Shown in pieces: positions 41,801 through 50,500 of a DNA stretch of 64,000 bases. The stretch is from the NCBI GenBank assembly GCA_965223985.1, contig OZ245030.1, positions 2,232,001-2,296,000 on the forward strand, read 5' to 3'. A program made the position numbers and the translations under genes. Source of the DNA: JAPPKS01 sp963667895 (GTDB taxonomy: Bacteria > Poribacteria > WGA-4E > PCPOR2b). Within the stretch, counting starts at the first letter, position 1. The number at the start of each line of letters is the position of its first letter. Below the pieces are notes generated by a model that was not told the origin of the DNA, searched no databases, and saw nothing but the letters and a program-made list of their open reading frames with translations.

Positions 41801-41985
41801 CGATTTTAGGCGATAGTCATTGTAGTTCTTCATAGAGATCTTAGGCAATAGTCTTCTAAAGCTATAGCGCTCCCTATGCGGTTGCTTGTCCCGACCAGCG
41901 GGTCTAGGAAGCCCCGCCTACAGAAATTGTAATTATTTACCTGACGCTGTCTTATAACACGGGGTGGACCATAGTACCATTCCCT

Positions 41986-43074
41986 ATGTCATCCAAAGGA
42001 GATAATTGCGTGGAATCTACGCTTCGGATTCAAGCAGATACGCTTCGAGATTATTGCGCACGCCTCTTTGAGGCGGTTGGGACACCGCACGAGGTCGCTG
42101 AAGTGGTAGCCCAAATCCTTGTTGACTCTGACCTCAAGGGACATACCTCGCACGGTGTGTCGCAAATCCCAACTTATACAGAGCCGGCTCGAGCGGGCTA
42201 CATAGATGCAATAGAAAATGAAAGGCTAATCCCTGACGGGATGCCCGAGCTAGTCCGAGAAACGCCCAGCACCGCGCTGGTCGACGGTCATGTAGGTTGG
42301 GGGCACTATGCTGGACGATGGTGCATGGACCTCGCGATGCACAAAGCACGCGCCACCGGGATAGGCGCCGTAAGCCTCACACGCACGCATCATATCGGCA
42401 GACTCGGGGAGTTCGTTGAACAAGCTGCCGCGGACGGATTCATCGGCATGGTAACGTCGGGCTGGGGCGGAGAACGTCGAGGCGGTGCCGTGCCGTTCGG
42501 TGGTGCTGATGGAACGTTGTCGACTAATCCCATAGCGCTCGGCGTGCCGTCCGCGGATGGCAGACACTTTATTTCCGATTTCGCAACAACTATGCTCTCC
42601 GGTGCAAAGATTCACATCGCCCGTGTAAAAGGAGCAGAGCTTCCCCCAGGCTGCATTATTGACAAGCACGGACAGCCAAGCGTCGACCCCGGCGACCTCT
42701 TTGACGGCGGAAATATGCTAGTCTTCGGCGGATATAAGGGTTATGCTATCTCCCTACTGACCTGTCTGATTGGCGGGCTTGCCGCCGTTAGCCCCGAATC
42801 GGAACGTATGGGCGGCACCTACTTTCAAGCAATCGACATCAGCGTTTTCCAACCGCTCGACGCTTATCAACAAGCTGTCAACGTTTTCCTGGATGGGATT
42901 CGATCTGTCCCGCCAGCGCCCGGTTTCTCCGAAGTGCTCGTTCCCGGTGACCTGGAACGGCAAGCTGAAGAAAAACACTCACGTGAGGGTATCGAACTGC
43001 CCGAAATAGTGTGGAAGTTAGTCTTGGAGCACGGAAAAAAGTACGGCGTACACGAAAACGAATCAACTGACTAA
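41986..43074 (+). CDS. Malate/L-lactate dehydrogenase (Ldh2) family NAD(P)-dependent oxidoreductase
   Basis: 362 aa. The family oxidises 2-hydroxy acids such as malate, lactate, ureidoglycolate or sulfolactate. Hallmarks: SDLKGHTSHGV (about 47-57) containing the usual SHG, TRTHHIGRLGEFVE (about 131-144) with the probable catalytic His, TNPIALGVP (about 184-192), and GGYKGYAISLL (about 244-254). A longer internal insertion typical of some members is absent, so it may be slightly shortened. It is followed after 28 bases by a sugar isomerase gene, suggesting joint catabolism of a sugar acid. Confidence 0.9.
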   Translation: MSSKGDNCVESTLRIQADTLRDYCARLFEAVGTPHEVAEVVAQILVDSDLKGHTSHGVSQIPTYTEPARAGYIDAIENERLIPDGMPELVRETPSTALVDGHVGWGHYAGRWCMDLAMHKARATGIGAVSLTRTHHIGRLGEFVEQAAADGFIGMVTSGWGGERRGGAVPFGGADGTLSTNPIALGVPSADGRHFISDFATTMLSGAKIHIARVKGAELPPGCIIDKHGQPSVDPGDLFDGGNMLVFGGYKGYAISLLTCLIGGLAAVSPESERMGGTYFQAIDISVFQPLDAYQQAVNVFLDGIRSVPPAPGFSEVLVPGDLERQAEEKHSREGIELPEIVWKLVLEHGKKYGVHENESTD

Positions 43075-43102
43075 CCCACAAACCTTCTTAAAGAGTAGAC
43101 AC

Positions 43103-43969
43103 ATGCAAATCGCGCTTGACCCCTGGATGATACGAGACCGTTCGCTGACTGAAGTTTGCAGATTTGCCGCCGAAACTGGACACCAGTGGATCGAACTGTC
43201 GCCGCGTGACGATTTCTTGCCCCTGTTCGTAGCGCCCAGAGCAAATCGCGAAAACATTGCCGAGTTTAAGCGAGCGTTGCGCAACTGCAACGTCGGATTG
43301 GCATCCATGTGGACAGTTTACCGATGGTCTGAACCGAATAACCCTGAAGCACGCGCAGCGGCTGTAAACTACTGGGATAAAGCGATCCAGGTGGCGATTG
43401 AGCTCGGATGTACACACTTAAATTCGGAGTTCAGTGGGAACCCGGACGCACCGGAGGCCTGTGACGCCGCATTCTGGCGTTCCATGGAGGAGATCGTCCC
43501 CATCCTTGAACGGGAACACATCACCATGGCGATTGAACCGCATCCAGGCGACTTTGTTGAAGATGGTAACAGTGCAGTAGACATTATCCGTGCGATTGGG
43601 TCGCCATATATCAGATACCTGTACTGTGCCCCCCACACCTATCACATGGGCGGTAATATGACCGAGATGATTCGCTACGCAGCCCCGGTTCTGGATCACG
43701 TCCATGTCGCCGACACACTCGATCACCGGATTCCGGTTCGGTATATCGTCAATCCGCTTGGTTCCTCAGTCCGTATTCATCAACATCTCAATATCGGGGA
43801 GGGAGAGATTGATTGGGATACGTTCTTCCGTACACTTCAGGAGGTCGGGTTTGATGGAGTTATGACCAATTCGGTATTTGCATGGCCCGATAAAGCCGAG
43901 GAAGCTGCGACGTTCATGGCAAATACCATAAACCAGTATCTTGAAAGGTTCGACTTTGGAAACCGATAA
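43103..43969 (+). CDS. Sugar phosphate isomerase/epimerase family protein (TIM barrel)
   Basis: 288 aa AP-endonuclease-2-type TIM barrel. Possible metal ligands at strand ends: E of HLNSEFSGNP (about 113), E of MAIEPHPGDF (about 149), H of YLYCAPHTYH (about 177-181), H of LDHVHVADTLDHR (about 202), and a further acidic position near the C-terminus (GFDGVMTN). This is the arrangement of inosose dehydratases, tagatose epimerases and related sugar isomerases. It lies 28 bases after the Ldh2-type dehydrogenase gene, probably in the same operon. Substrate not predictable. Confidence 0.87.
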   Translation: MQIALDPWMIRDRSLTEVCRFAAETGHQWIELSPRDDFLPLFVAPRANRENIAEFKRALRNCNVGLASMWTVYRWSEPNNPEARAAAVNYWDKAIQVAIELGCTHLNSEFSGNPDAPEACDAAFWRSMEEIVPILEREHITMAIEPHPGDFVEDGNSAVDIIRAIGSPYIRYLYCAPHTYHMGGNMTEMIRYAAPVLDHVHVADTLDHRIPVRYIVNPLGSSVRIHQHLNIGEGEIDWDTFFRTLQEVGFDGVMTNSVFAWPDKAEEAATFMANTINQYLERFDFGNR

Positions 43970-44051
43970 TCAAGAATGAAAGTTGTTTCGTGTGCACGGT
44001 AAGCTTTAGCCAAAAGGAAAACGGATTCAACGGCATTGTCAGGAGCAGTTC

Positions 44052-44465
44052 ATGATGCGTGTTGAGAACAATAACCGCTGTTTCGCTTGTGGTAAAGAGA
44101 ACCCATTTGGTCTGAAAGTTCATCCTGATATCGCGCCAGACGGAACACAGGTCAGGATTGAATGTACCCCGCCAGACCACTTCCAAGGATGGGCAAACAT
44201 CGTACACGGCGGTATCTTGAGCACCTTGTTGGATGAGGCGATAACATACGTGGGCATCGCCAGTTTTGATAGTCCCGCGGTAACTGCTCAACTCGATATT
44301 CGATTCAAAAGTCCCGCGCCCGCCGGACAGAAACTTATTGTGACCGCCAATCGGCTGAAAATCGCAAAGCGGCTCATTGAGGTAGTGGCGGAGATTAAGC
44401 TGCAAGATGGAACACAGGTCGCTGAAGGAACCGGAAAAGTCATGAAGGTCGCTGGGGTATTCTAG
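44052..44465 (+). CDS. PaaI-type hotdog-fold thioesterase
   Basis: 137 aa with AGGAG before the ATG. The hotdog domain shows the thioesterase signature WANIVHGGILSTLLDEAITYV (split here as HGG and LLDEA; about 58-78), preceded by CFACGKENPFGLKVHPD, which is typical of the PaaI/4HBT branch. Acts on acyl-CoA thioesters; the acyl group is unknown. It sits between the sugar isomerase and nadB. Confidence 0.9.
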   Translation: MMRVENNNRCFACGKENPFGLKVHPDIAPDGTQVRIECTPPDHFQGWANIVHGGILSTLLDEAITYVGIASFDSPAVTAQLDIRFKSPAPAGQKLIVTANRLKIAKRLIEVVAEIKLQDGTQVAEGTGKVMKVAGVF

Positions 44466-44556
44466 ATATAGTTCGCTCCGCTCTCTAGCTTGAGCCATGT
44501 AGGTAAACTGTTACGAAGGAGTATTATATGCGATTCCCGAATCGCATTAGAGCCAA

Positions 44557-46194
44557 ATGAGTCGCCGATATCTCATCCATTTTGATTCTGCGAAGCTCCC
44601 GAGAATCGACACCGATATTTTGGTTGTTGGAAGTGGCAGCGCTGGATTAAGGGCAGCCATTGAAGCCAATCGTCATGGGGATGTCGTGTTGATCACAAAA
44701 GGCGCGCTTCAAGAGAGTAGTTCGCGCTATGCGCAAGGTGGCATCGCCGTTGTCATGAGTGCGGATGACGAAATCGGTTTCCATGTCGAAGATACCCTCA
44801 ACGCAGGAGCTGGACTCTGCAACGAAACTGCTGTACAGATCATGGTTGAAGAGGGAATTGAACGGGTCTCGGAACTAATTCAATGGGGCGCAAATTTCGA
44901 TAAAGAGGGTGAAGCCCTCGGTTTCACCCAGGAAGCGGCGCATCAACGCCGGCGTATAGTTCACCGAGGCGACGCCACTGGCGCAGAAACCACGCACGTT
45001 TTAGTTACGCATCTCATGAAGCAAAAGCGGATACAAGTTATCGAGCACGCCTTCGCGGTCGACTTTATGACGCAGGACAACACATGCTACGGGGTAGTCG
45101 CCCTCATCAATAACACCCTCCATTGCATCTTTGCCAAAGCCACAATCCTTGCAGCAGGTGGGCTTGGGCGTATCTATAAATGTACGTCGAACCCAGAAGT
45201 TGCAACGGGCGACGGCTTCGCTCTCGCGTGGAGGGCGGGCTGTGAAATGATGGATATGGAGTTTGTCCAATTTCATCCAACGACCCTGTTCCTAATGGGT
45301 GCACCCCATTTCTTAATCTCTGAAGCCTTGCGGGGTGAGGGCGGAACCTTAATCAGCGGGCGTGGAGAACGGTTTATGGGAAAATATCACGAACTGGAAG
45401 AGCTCGCACCGCGAGATGTGGTGAGCCGCGCCATCCTAAGTGAAATGGAATTGACGGGTTTGCCCTGTGTCTATTTGGATATCACACATCTATCCCCGAA
45501 TTTCATACAGAACCGCTTCCCGACAATCTATCAAACGTGTAGTCAGTACGGAATCGAAATTTCAACAGATTTAATCCCTGTTCGACCTGGAGCGCATTTT
45601 ATGATGGGCGGTGTCCGAACCAATATGAATACCGAGACCGTTATTCGCGGACTTTCCGCCTGTGGAGAAGTTGCCTGCACAGGCGTCCATGGCGCGAATC
45701 GACTCGCGAGTAATTCATTGCTTGAGTGTATCGTTTTCGGCACTCGTGCGGGGACAGCCGCGGCTGAATATGTGGGGACACTCGGAACAAAAGTGTATGC
45801 GAATGTTCGGATTCGGTCAGATGACGAATCAGAATCTAGCGACGATGAATTCAATGGCGTAGCCGCTCCGACTGGTGAGGTCAACTCAGCCCAAGATATT
45901 GTCCGTGAGCTGATGTGGAAACACACCGGCATCCTCAGGAATGGGGAGGACCTAAAGATAGTTGCCGATGCGTTGGCAACATTGGATCAGTCAATATTGG
46001 GAAATCAAGTTAAAGCGCTCGAACTTCAGAATATGCTTGAGGTCGCGAGGTTGATAACTCGTATAGCAATTGTACGCACCGAAAGCCGGGGAGGACACTA
46101 TCGGGAGGACTTCTCCGAAAGAGATGACACGCATTGGCGAAAACACCTCGTCGTTCGTCGAAATGAGCAAACGTTGAGATTTGAGCCGGTGTAG
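44557..46194 (+). CDS. nadB: L-aspartate oxidase
   Basis: 545 aa, normal length. It oxidises L-aspartate to iminoaspartate, the first step of de novo NAD synthesis, using FAD. Visible: FAD-binding DILVVGSGSAGLRAAIEA (about 20-37), SSSRYAQGGIAVVM, RRRIVHRGDATG (about 132-143), the second FAD-fold segment ATILAAGGLGRIY, MEFVQFHPTTL (about 230-240), EALRGEGG, ACGEVACTGVHGANRLASNSLLE (split over about 366-388), and a C-terminal helical domain ending ARIAIVRTESRGGHYREDF-like. No nadA or nadC gene is adjacent. The start at 44557 is preceded by no clear ribosome-binding site. Confidence 0.95.
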   Translation: MSRRYLIHFDSAKLPRIDTDILVVGSGSAGLRAAIEANRHGDVVLITKGALQESSSRYAQGGIAVVMSADDEIGFHVEDTLNAGAGLCNETAVQIMVEEGIERVSELIQWGANFDKEGEALGFTQEAAHQRRRIVHRGDATGAETTHVLVTHLMKQKRIQVIEHAFAVDFMTQDNTCYGVVALINNTLHCIFAKATILAAGGLGRIYKCTSNPEVATGDGFALAWRAGCEMMDMEFVQFHPTTLFLMGAPHFLISEALRGEGGTLISGRGERFMGKYHELEELAPRDVVSRAILSEMELTGLPCVYLDITHLSPNFIQNRFPTIYQTCSQYGIEISTDLIPVRPGAHFMMGGVRTNMNTETVIRGLSACGEVACTGVHGANRLASNSLLECIVFGTRAGTAAAEYVGTLGTKVYANVRIRSDDESESSDDEFNGVAAPTGEVNSAQDIVRELMWKHTGILRNGEDLKIVADALATLDQSILGNQVKALELQNMLEVARLITRIAIVRTESRGGHYREDFSERDDTHWRKHLVVRRNEQTLRFEPV

Positions 46195-46298
46195 GTGATA
46201 AGAAACCCTACACATTACAAAGTCGCGGGGATAAAGACAAATTCTTTACAGAAAGGACACCTTTTTTCGCCGTTACAGAAATGATTTGGGAGATTTAA

Positions 46299-46886
46299 AT
46301 GTCAGAGATAACAACTCAGGATGCAATTCAGAATTACAAAGGGGTGCTTCAACAACTCTGTCATGAGAGGAACCTTGGAGAACCGTTGTATGAGTCTATT
46401 CAGCAAGGAAAACCGGATTCGCCTAGCTGGATGGTTACCGTTGAGTATGGACAATCCAGTTATACAACGCCTGCCCCGATTCGCGGCTCAAAGCGGCTTG
46501 CGGAACAGATGGCAGCCGAACAGGTTCTTGAAACGATCGAGTCTCGCCAAGAAGCATTTTTAGCGGGTAATCCCCTTAACGGTGAGCCAGAGGCAGTGCA
46601 GTCAGTCGAAGCCGTTGCCGAAGTTGAACTGCCAACAAGTGAAACGCCTTCGACGGAAACGCTTAATGTGCCAATCGAACTGGTTGCAAGCGCACTCGGT
46701 ATTGCGAATCATCGGTTGGTAACGTTACGCAGTGGAACCCGATATCGTGAGACGGCTGAGTCCGAGAACGCTAGTCAAATGTTTGCACAAAACCTAGCCG
46801 ATTTAACCATGAGAATCGTGCGTGAGGTTTTTACTGCTGCAGAGAGGTCAAATATTAAATTTGGCGAGAATGCTGGAAAAAACTGA
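46299..46886 (+). CDS. Stand-alone double-stranded-RNA-binding-domain protein
   Basis: 195 aa. Residues about 10-82 fit a dsRBD: NYKGVLQQLCHERNLGEPLYE (helix 1), three strands (SWMVTVEYGQSSYTT), and a final helix with RGSKRLAEQMAAEQVLETI containing the K-R...AE...AA pattern. An acidic, Val/Glu/Pro-rich linker follows, and a second folded-looking part at about 125-190 (LVASALGIANHRL; FAQNLADLTMRIVREVF). No RNase III catalytic domain is present. Isolated bacterial dsRBD proteins are unusual; the role is unknown. A short GGGAGAT-type site lies before the ATG. Confidence 0.65.
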   Translation: MSEITTQDAIQNYKGVLQQLCHERNLGEPLYESIQQGKPDSPSWMVTVEYGQSSYTTPAPIRGSKRLAEQMAAEQVLETIESRQEAFLAGNPLNGEPEAVQSVEAVAEVELPTSETPSTETLNVPIELVASALGIANHRLVTLRSGTRYRETAESENASQMFAQNLADLTMRIVREVFTAAERSNIKFGENAGKN

Positions 46887-46993
46887 GTAACACTCAGGAA
46901 AAGTCGAGCGATTGCTTTAACGAACACCCAATATCTAATTTGAATTCAAGGTAGAATACTTGAAACATTCAAACAAAAGTGTTGCAATAATCT

Positions 46994-47022
46994 TTGACAT
47001 ACAATTATCTAGATGCTATAAT
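46994..47022 (+). promoter_or_regulatory. Consensus sigma70-type promoter, TTGACA-17-TATAAT
   Basis: Perfect TTGACA (46994-46999) and perfect TATAAT (47017-47022) with an ideal 17-base spacer. The start site would fall near 47029, just before the Fur-box-like palindrome. No protein gene follows on this strand for 900 bases. Confidence 0.8.
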
Positions 47023-47028
47023 TATGCG

Positions 47029-47230
47029 TTATCACTAAAATGATAATGAGTCTCAATATCATATCCCTGGCAATTCATGAAGAAAATTCTTCTTGTGCGG
47101 GCGGAAGGCAATCAGATGGTACGGGTTCGAATATAATGGAGGTTGATTTATACACTGTCCTTCGTGCAATCAGACGGTTCAGACTGTTCTGAATCAGGGG
47201 CGTCAAGCACCCCCCGGGCAAAAGTGGTAC
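47029..47230 (+). ncRNA. Candidate Fur-regulated small RNA
   Basis: The strand downstream of the consensus promoter has no long open frame but shows a direct repeat (GCAATCAGATGGTAC at 47108, GCAATCAGACGGTTC at 47166), a hairpin GGTTCAGA-CTGT-TCTGAATC (47176-47195) and a GGGG...CCCC stem (47197-47213). Two frames of 18-19 codons (from 47076-ish and 47137) exist but are too short to judge. The 3' end is not defined because no T-run follows. Its neighbours, bacterioferritin and a ferric transporter, are iron genes, so a RyhB-like role is conceivable. Confidence 0.35.
47040..47062. promoter_or_regulatory. Fur-box-like palindrome
   Basis: ATGATAATGAG-T-CTCAATATCAT is an inverted repeat with 10 of 11 arm positions matching. 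Bases 47042-47060 agree with the classical 19-base Fur box at 15 of 19 positions. It lies about 12 bases past the predicted start site, a place where a bound repressor would block transcription. Confidence 0.6.
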
Positions 47231-47286
47231 TACTGTCACCTCTAGCTTAGCGCCTCGCTAACCTTTGGTGTCATAAGGGTACATGG

Positions 47287-47766
47287 TTACGCTTCTTCGG
47301 TGCCAATTTGTTGCGCAAGGTAGTTTTGGATTCCCATCTGGTTAATCTGGTCTAACTGGGCTTCAATCCAGTCGACGTGGTCTTCCTCATCTCTGAGAAT
47401 CTCTTCCAGAAGTTCTCGCGAACCGGCGTCTTTGTGCGTAATTGCGAGCTCGATGAACACATTCAGCCGCTCAACAGCTTCTTTTTCAAGGTCAAGATCG
47501 TTTTCCATCATCTCCTCGACGGTCGTGCCAATCCTAATCTCAAAATAACGCTTCATGTTGGGCATGGCGTTGAGATACAGAACCCGCGCGATCAGTTTTT
47601 CCGCATGCTTCATCTCACCAATCGCATGCTCACGTATCGTTTGATGGAGATGATTGTATTGCCAATTTTCACAAATTTCGGAATGGGCGAAATACTGATT
47701 GATTGCAGTGAGTTCGGATGTCAAAACTTCGTTGAGAACATCGATGATTTCGGGATGACCGTCCAT
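47287..47766 (-). CDS. bfr: Bacterioferritin
   Basis: 159 aa ferritin-like four-helix bundle that oxidises and stores iron in a 24-mer. All ferroxidase ligands match the Escherichia coli numbering: E18, E51, H54, E94, E127 and H130. The haem-ligating Met is also kept (M52 in GEMKHAEKL). AAGGAG precedes the ATG on the minus strand. It is convergent with the candidate small RNA and divergent from the ferric-transporter operon, making a small iron-handling locus. Confidence 0.95.
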   Translation of the reverse strand: MDGHPEIIDVLNEVLTSELTAINQYFAHSEICENWQYNHLHQTIREHAIGEMKHAEKLIARVLYLNAMPNMKRYFEIRIGTTVEEMMENDLDLEKEAVERLNVFIELAITHKDAGSRELLEEILRDEEDHVDWIEAQLDQINQMGIQNYLAQQIGTEEA

Positions 47767-47927
47767 TGTTTTCTCCTTTACACTTGGATGAGTTAGCCTT
47801 TATCAGAACCCTTCAAATTTAGGTGCACACATAATAGTATAGTTGAGCGTGGTTCGAGATGTCAAGCGGGGAAACTAGAAAATCCTTGGCGCATCGAATC
47901 CAACAATACATTGATTTGGAGATTACA

Positions 47928-48926
47928 ATGTTCAGATATTCCGCTGGTGTTCTGAGTTTACTCCTAAGCGCGGCAATATTCGGAACAACAGATGCCAAGG
48001 AATTGGTGATTTATTCTGGAAGAAGTAAAAGTCTAGTTGAGCCAATCATCAAACAGTTTGAGAAGGAGACCGGCACCGAAGTCAAAGTACGGTACGGCGA
48101 CACTGCGCAGTTGGCGGTTGCTTTACTGGAAGAGGGCGCAAAAAGCCCGTCAGATCTGTACTGGGCGCAGGACGCCGGTGCACTCGGAGCGTTGAGCAAG
48201 CAAAAACTCTTTAGCCGATTGCCCGACTCGATTTTATCTGAGGCGCCGGAGCGTTTTCGAAACGTAAACGGAACTTGGGTCGCCACCAGCGGTCGTGCGC
48301 GCGTACTTGCCTACTCACCTGAGCGTGTCAACCCGGAAGCGTTACCCAATAGTATCTTCGATCTCACTCAGCCCATGTGGAAGGGACGAATCGGTTGGGC
48401 GCCACAGAACGCATCATTCCAAGCTTTCGTAACCGGAATGCGAGTTCTAGAAGGCGAGGAGAAAACCGAGGGCTGGCTGCGAGGTATGAAGGCAAACAAA
48501 TCTAAAAGCTATGCAAAAAACACCCCGATCATCCAGGCGATTGCCGCCGGTGAAATTGATATGGGATTGCCAAACCACTACTATCTCCTGCGCTTCAAAA
48601 AGAGCAATGCGAAGTTCCCTGTCGAGCAGACCTTCTTCAAAGCCGGCGACCTAGGAAATCTGGTCAACGTAGCTGGCATAGCTCTCCTGAAGAGTAGCAG
48701 GCGGTCTGAAGACGCGTTGGCGTTCATCAAATTTTTGCTATCCACCAAAGCCCAGCAGTTCTTTACCAGCGAGGTCTTCGAGTACCCAGTCACGGATAAG
48801 GTGATTCCAAACGCAAAACTGTTATCGCTGGATGACCTTCAAAAGCAGATGCCAGCTCTTAACCTAGAGGATTTAGACGATCTGGATGGCACGCTGAAAC
48901 TACTGAGGAAGGTCGGTCTTCTATGA
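47928..48926 (+). CDS. Ferric iron ABC transporter, substrate-binding protein (FbpA/FutA-like)
   Basis: 332 aa from the ATG at 47928, which has GGAG upstream and starts a signal peptide (FRYSAGVLSLLLSAAIFGTTDA); a longer frame from 47859 is unlikely. ELVIYSGRSKSLVEPIIKQFEKETG is the typical first strand and helix of iron-binding periplasmic proteins, with GDTAQLAVALLEEG and DLYWAQDAGALGAL following. The conserved tyrosine pair of the ferric site is seen in PNHYYLLRF. It probably binds Fe(III) outside the inner membrane. The stop overlaps the permease start by four bases (ATGA). Confidence 0.9.
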   Translation: MFRYSAGVLSLLLSAAIFGTTDAKELVIYSGRSKSLVEPIIKQFEKETGTEVKVRYGDTAQLAVALLEEGAKSPSDLYWAQDAGALGALSKQKLFSRLPDSILSEAPERFRNVNGTWVATSGRARVLAYSPERVNPEALPNSIFDLTQPMWKGRIGWAPQNASFQAFVTGMRVLEGEEKTEGWLRGMKANKSKSYAKNTPIIQAIAAGEIDMGLPNHYYLLRFKKSNAKFPVEQTFFKAGDLGNLVNVAGIALLKSSRRSEDALAFIKFLLSTKAQQFFTSEVFEYPVTDKVIPNAKLLSLDDLQKQMPALNLEDLDDLDGTLKLLRKVGLL

Positions 48927-50500
48927 GAACTCTTCTCGCGCGGCAACTCTCTCCATGGTATTTAACGCTTCCTGCGATTGCGGTCGGAACAGCAATACTC
49001 TTGCCATTGGCTTACCTACTCGTCCGAGCCTTCCAAGCGGAAGCAGCGGATCTCATGCAGATTGTCTTCCGTGCGAGAAATCTGTACCTCTTCGTGAATA
49101 CATTTCTCCTCGCTGCTGGGGTACTAGCTGTCGGCGGGTTATTGGCGACCCCTCTTGCGTGGCTCACCACACGTACAGAACTCAAAGGCAAACGGATTTT
49201 TACCTTGTTGGGCGTTTTGCCACTGGCGATTCCGGGTTACGTAATGGCGTATACTTTGTTGGGACTGAGCGGTCCCGATGGAATTGTTGCGAGTCTCTTT
49301 GGGCTCAAGTTGCCCCGTCTAAGTGGCTACTGGGGTGCGCTCATCGCACTCAGTTTCTACACGTTTCCTTATCTCTTTGTGAATATACGTTCAGCGCTGT
49401 TAGGGCTTGATGCGGCGCTCGAAGAATCTGCTCGCAGTCTCGGTTACCGGACATGGGAAGTTTCCCGATATGTGGTTATCCCACAGCTTCGCCCAACCTT
49501 TTACGCTGGCGGGCTCATCGTCGGACTGCACGTTCTCGGTGATTTTGGCGTGGTTTCATTGATGCGCTACGAAACCTTTAGTTACGCGCTTTACTCGCAG
49601 ACCCAATCCTTCGATCGCACTTACGCGGCTTGGCTCGCATTGATGCTTCTCCTCCTCGCTGGCGTCTTCATCTACACTGAAGCTAAACTGTTGCGTGGAA
49701 CTAGGCTTCACCGCACAGGAAGTGGTCCACCTCGTAAAGTATCACTTATCCCCCTTGGTCCTTGGCAGGGACCTGCCTACATTTTCCTCGGCGTTTTAGC
49801 GTTTGCCAGTGTGATTGTTCCCACTGTAACAATCTGTTTCTGGATGCTGAAGGAAAACGTAACTTCAAATTTTCAAGCCCTGCACGAAGCACTCCTTGGA
49901 TCGGTCTTTGCTTCAACACCTGCCGCGCTTATCTCCACCTGCTTCGCTGTGCCGCTTGCCTATTTGGGCGTGCGTTACCCCACGTTCCTCTCCCGAATCC
50001 TAGAACGTGTGGCATATATCGGTTACGCCACTCCACCTGTGGCTCTCGCACTTGCATTCATCTTTTTCACACTACAAATACCTGGGATTTATCAGACACT
50101 TTGGGTCTTGATCTTTGCTTACACATTGCACTTCCTCGCTGAAGCAATCGGTCCCGTCCGTAGCGCGCTCTATCAAGCGCCGCCTCGCTTGGAGGAGGCC
50201 GCTCAGTCTCTTGGCTATGCCCCTCTAAAGGCGTTTATCAAGGCAACTTTTCCGCTTTTGCGCGGCGGACTTACAGCGAGTACCGCCTTAGTTTTTCTCT
50301 CTGCCATGAAAGAACTCCCCCTTACAGTCTTGCTTTCTCCCGCGGGATACGAGACGTTGGCGGTAAACGTCTGGGGTTACACAACAGAAGCTGAATTTGC
50401 CAAAGCTGCACCGTACGCACTCGTCATTCTGCTTTTCTCGGCACTGTTTCTGGGACTTCTACTCATCCAGGAAAGGATTCACCATGAAGCCCTTGCTTAG
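48923..50500 (+). CDS. Ferric iron ABC transporter, permease (FbpB-like)
   Basis: 525 aa inner-membrane permease with two fused transmembrane halves, as usual for the Fbp/Sfu family. Each half has six or so hydrophobic segments and an EAA loop that contacts the ATPase: EESARSLGYRTWEVSRYVVIP (about 172-192, split) in the first and EEAAQSLGYAPLKAFIKATFP (about 423-443, split) in the second. It overlaps the binding-protein gene by four bases and the ATPase gene by 17, so the three genes are translationally coupled. Confidence 0.93.
   Translation: MRTLLARQLSPWYLTLPAIAVGTAILLPLAYLLVRAFQAEAADLMQIVFRARNLYLFVNTFLLAAGVLAVGGLLATPLAWLTTRTELKGKRIFTLLGVLPLAIPGYVMAYTLLGLSGPDGIVASLFGLKLPRLSGYWGALIALSFYTFPYLFVNIRSALLGLDAALEESARSLGYRTWEVSRYVVIPQLRPTFYAGGLIVGLHVLGDFGVVSLMRYETFSYALYSQTQSFDRTYAAWLALMLLLLAGVFIYTEAKLLRGTRLHRTGSGPPRKVSLIPLGPWQGPAYIFLGVLAFASVIVPTVTICFWMLKENVTSNFQALHEALLGSVFASTPAALISTCFAVPLAYLGVRYPTFLSRILERVAYIGYATPPVALALAFIFFTLQIPGIYQTLWVLIFAYTLHFLAEAIGPVRSALYQAPPRLEEAAQSLGYAPLKAFIKATFPLLRGGLTASTALVFLSAMKELPLTVLLSPAGYETLAVNVWGYTTEAEFAKAAPYALVILLFSALFLGLLLIQERIHHEALA

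Larger units (their letters stand above)
46887..47286. other. Regulatory region before the iron genes
   Basis: About 400 bases without a credible gene over 25 codons. It contains a consensus promoter (46994-47022), a Fur-box-like palindrome (47040-47062), a direct repeat GCAATCAGA-GGT (47108 and 47166) and a hairpin (47176-47195). Confidence 0.6.

Noticed and set aside
47117..47140. GGTTCGAAT resembling a tRNA T-loop
   Set aside because: The flanking bases do not pair into a T-arm and no anticodon or acceptor arms could be drawn.
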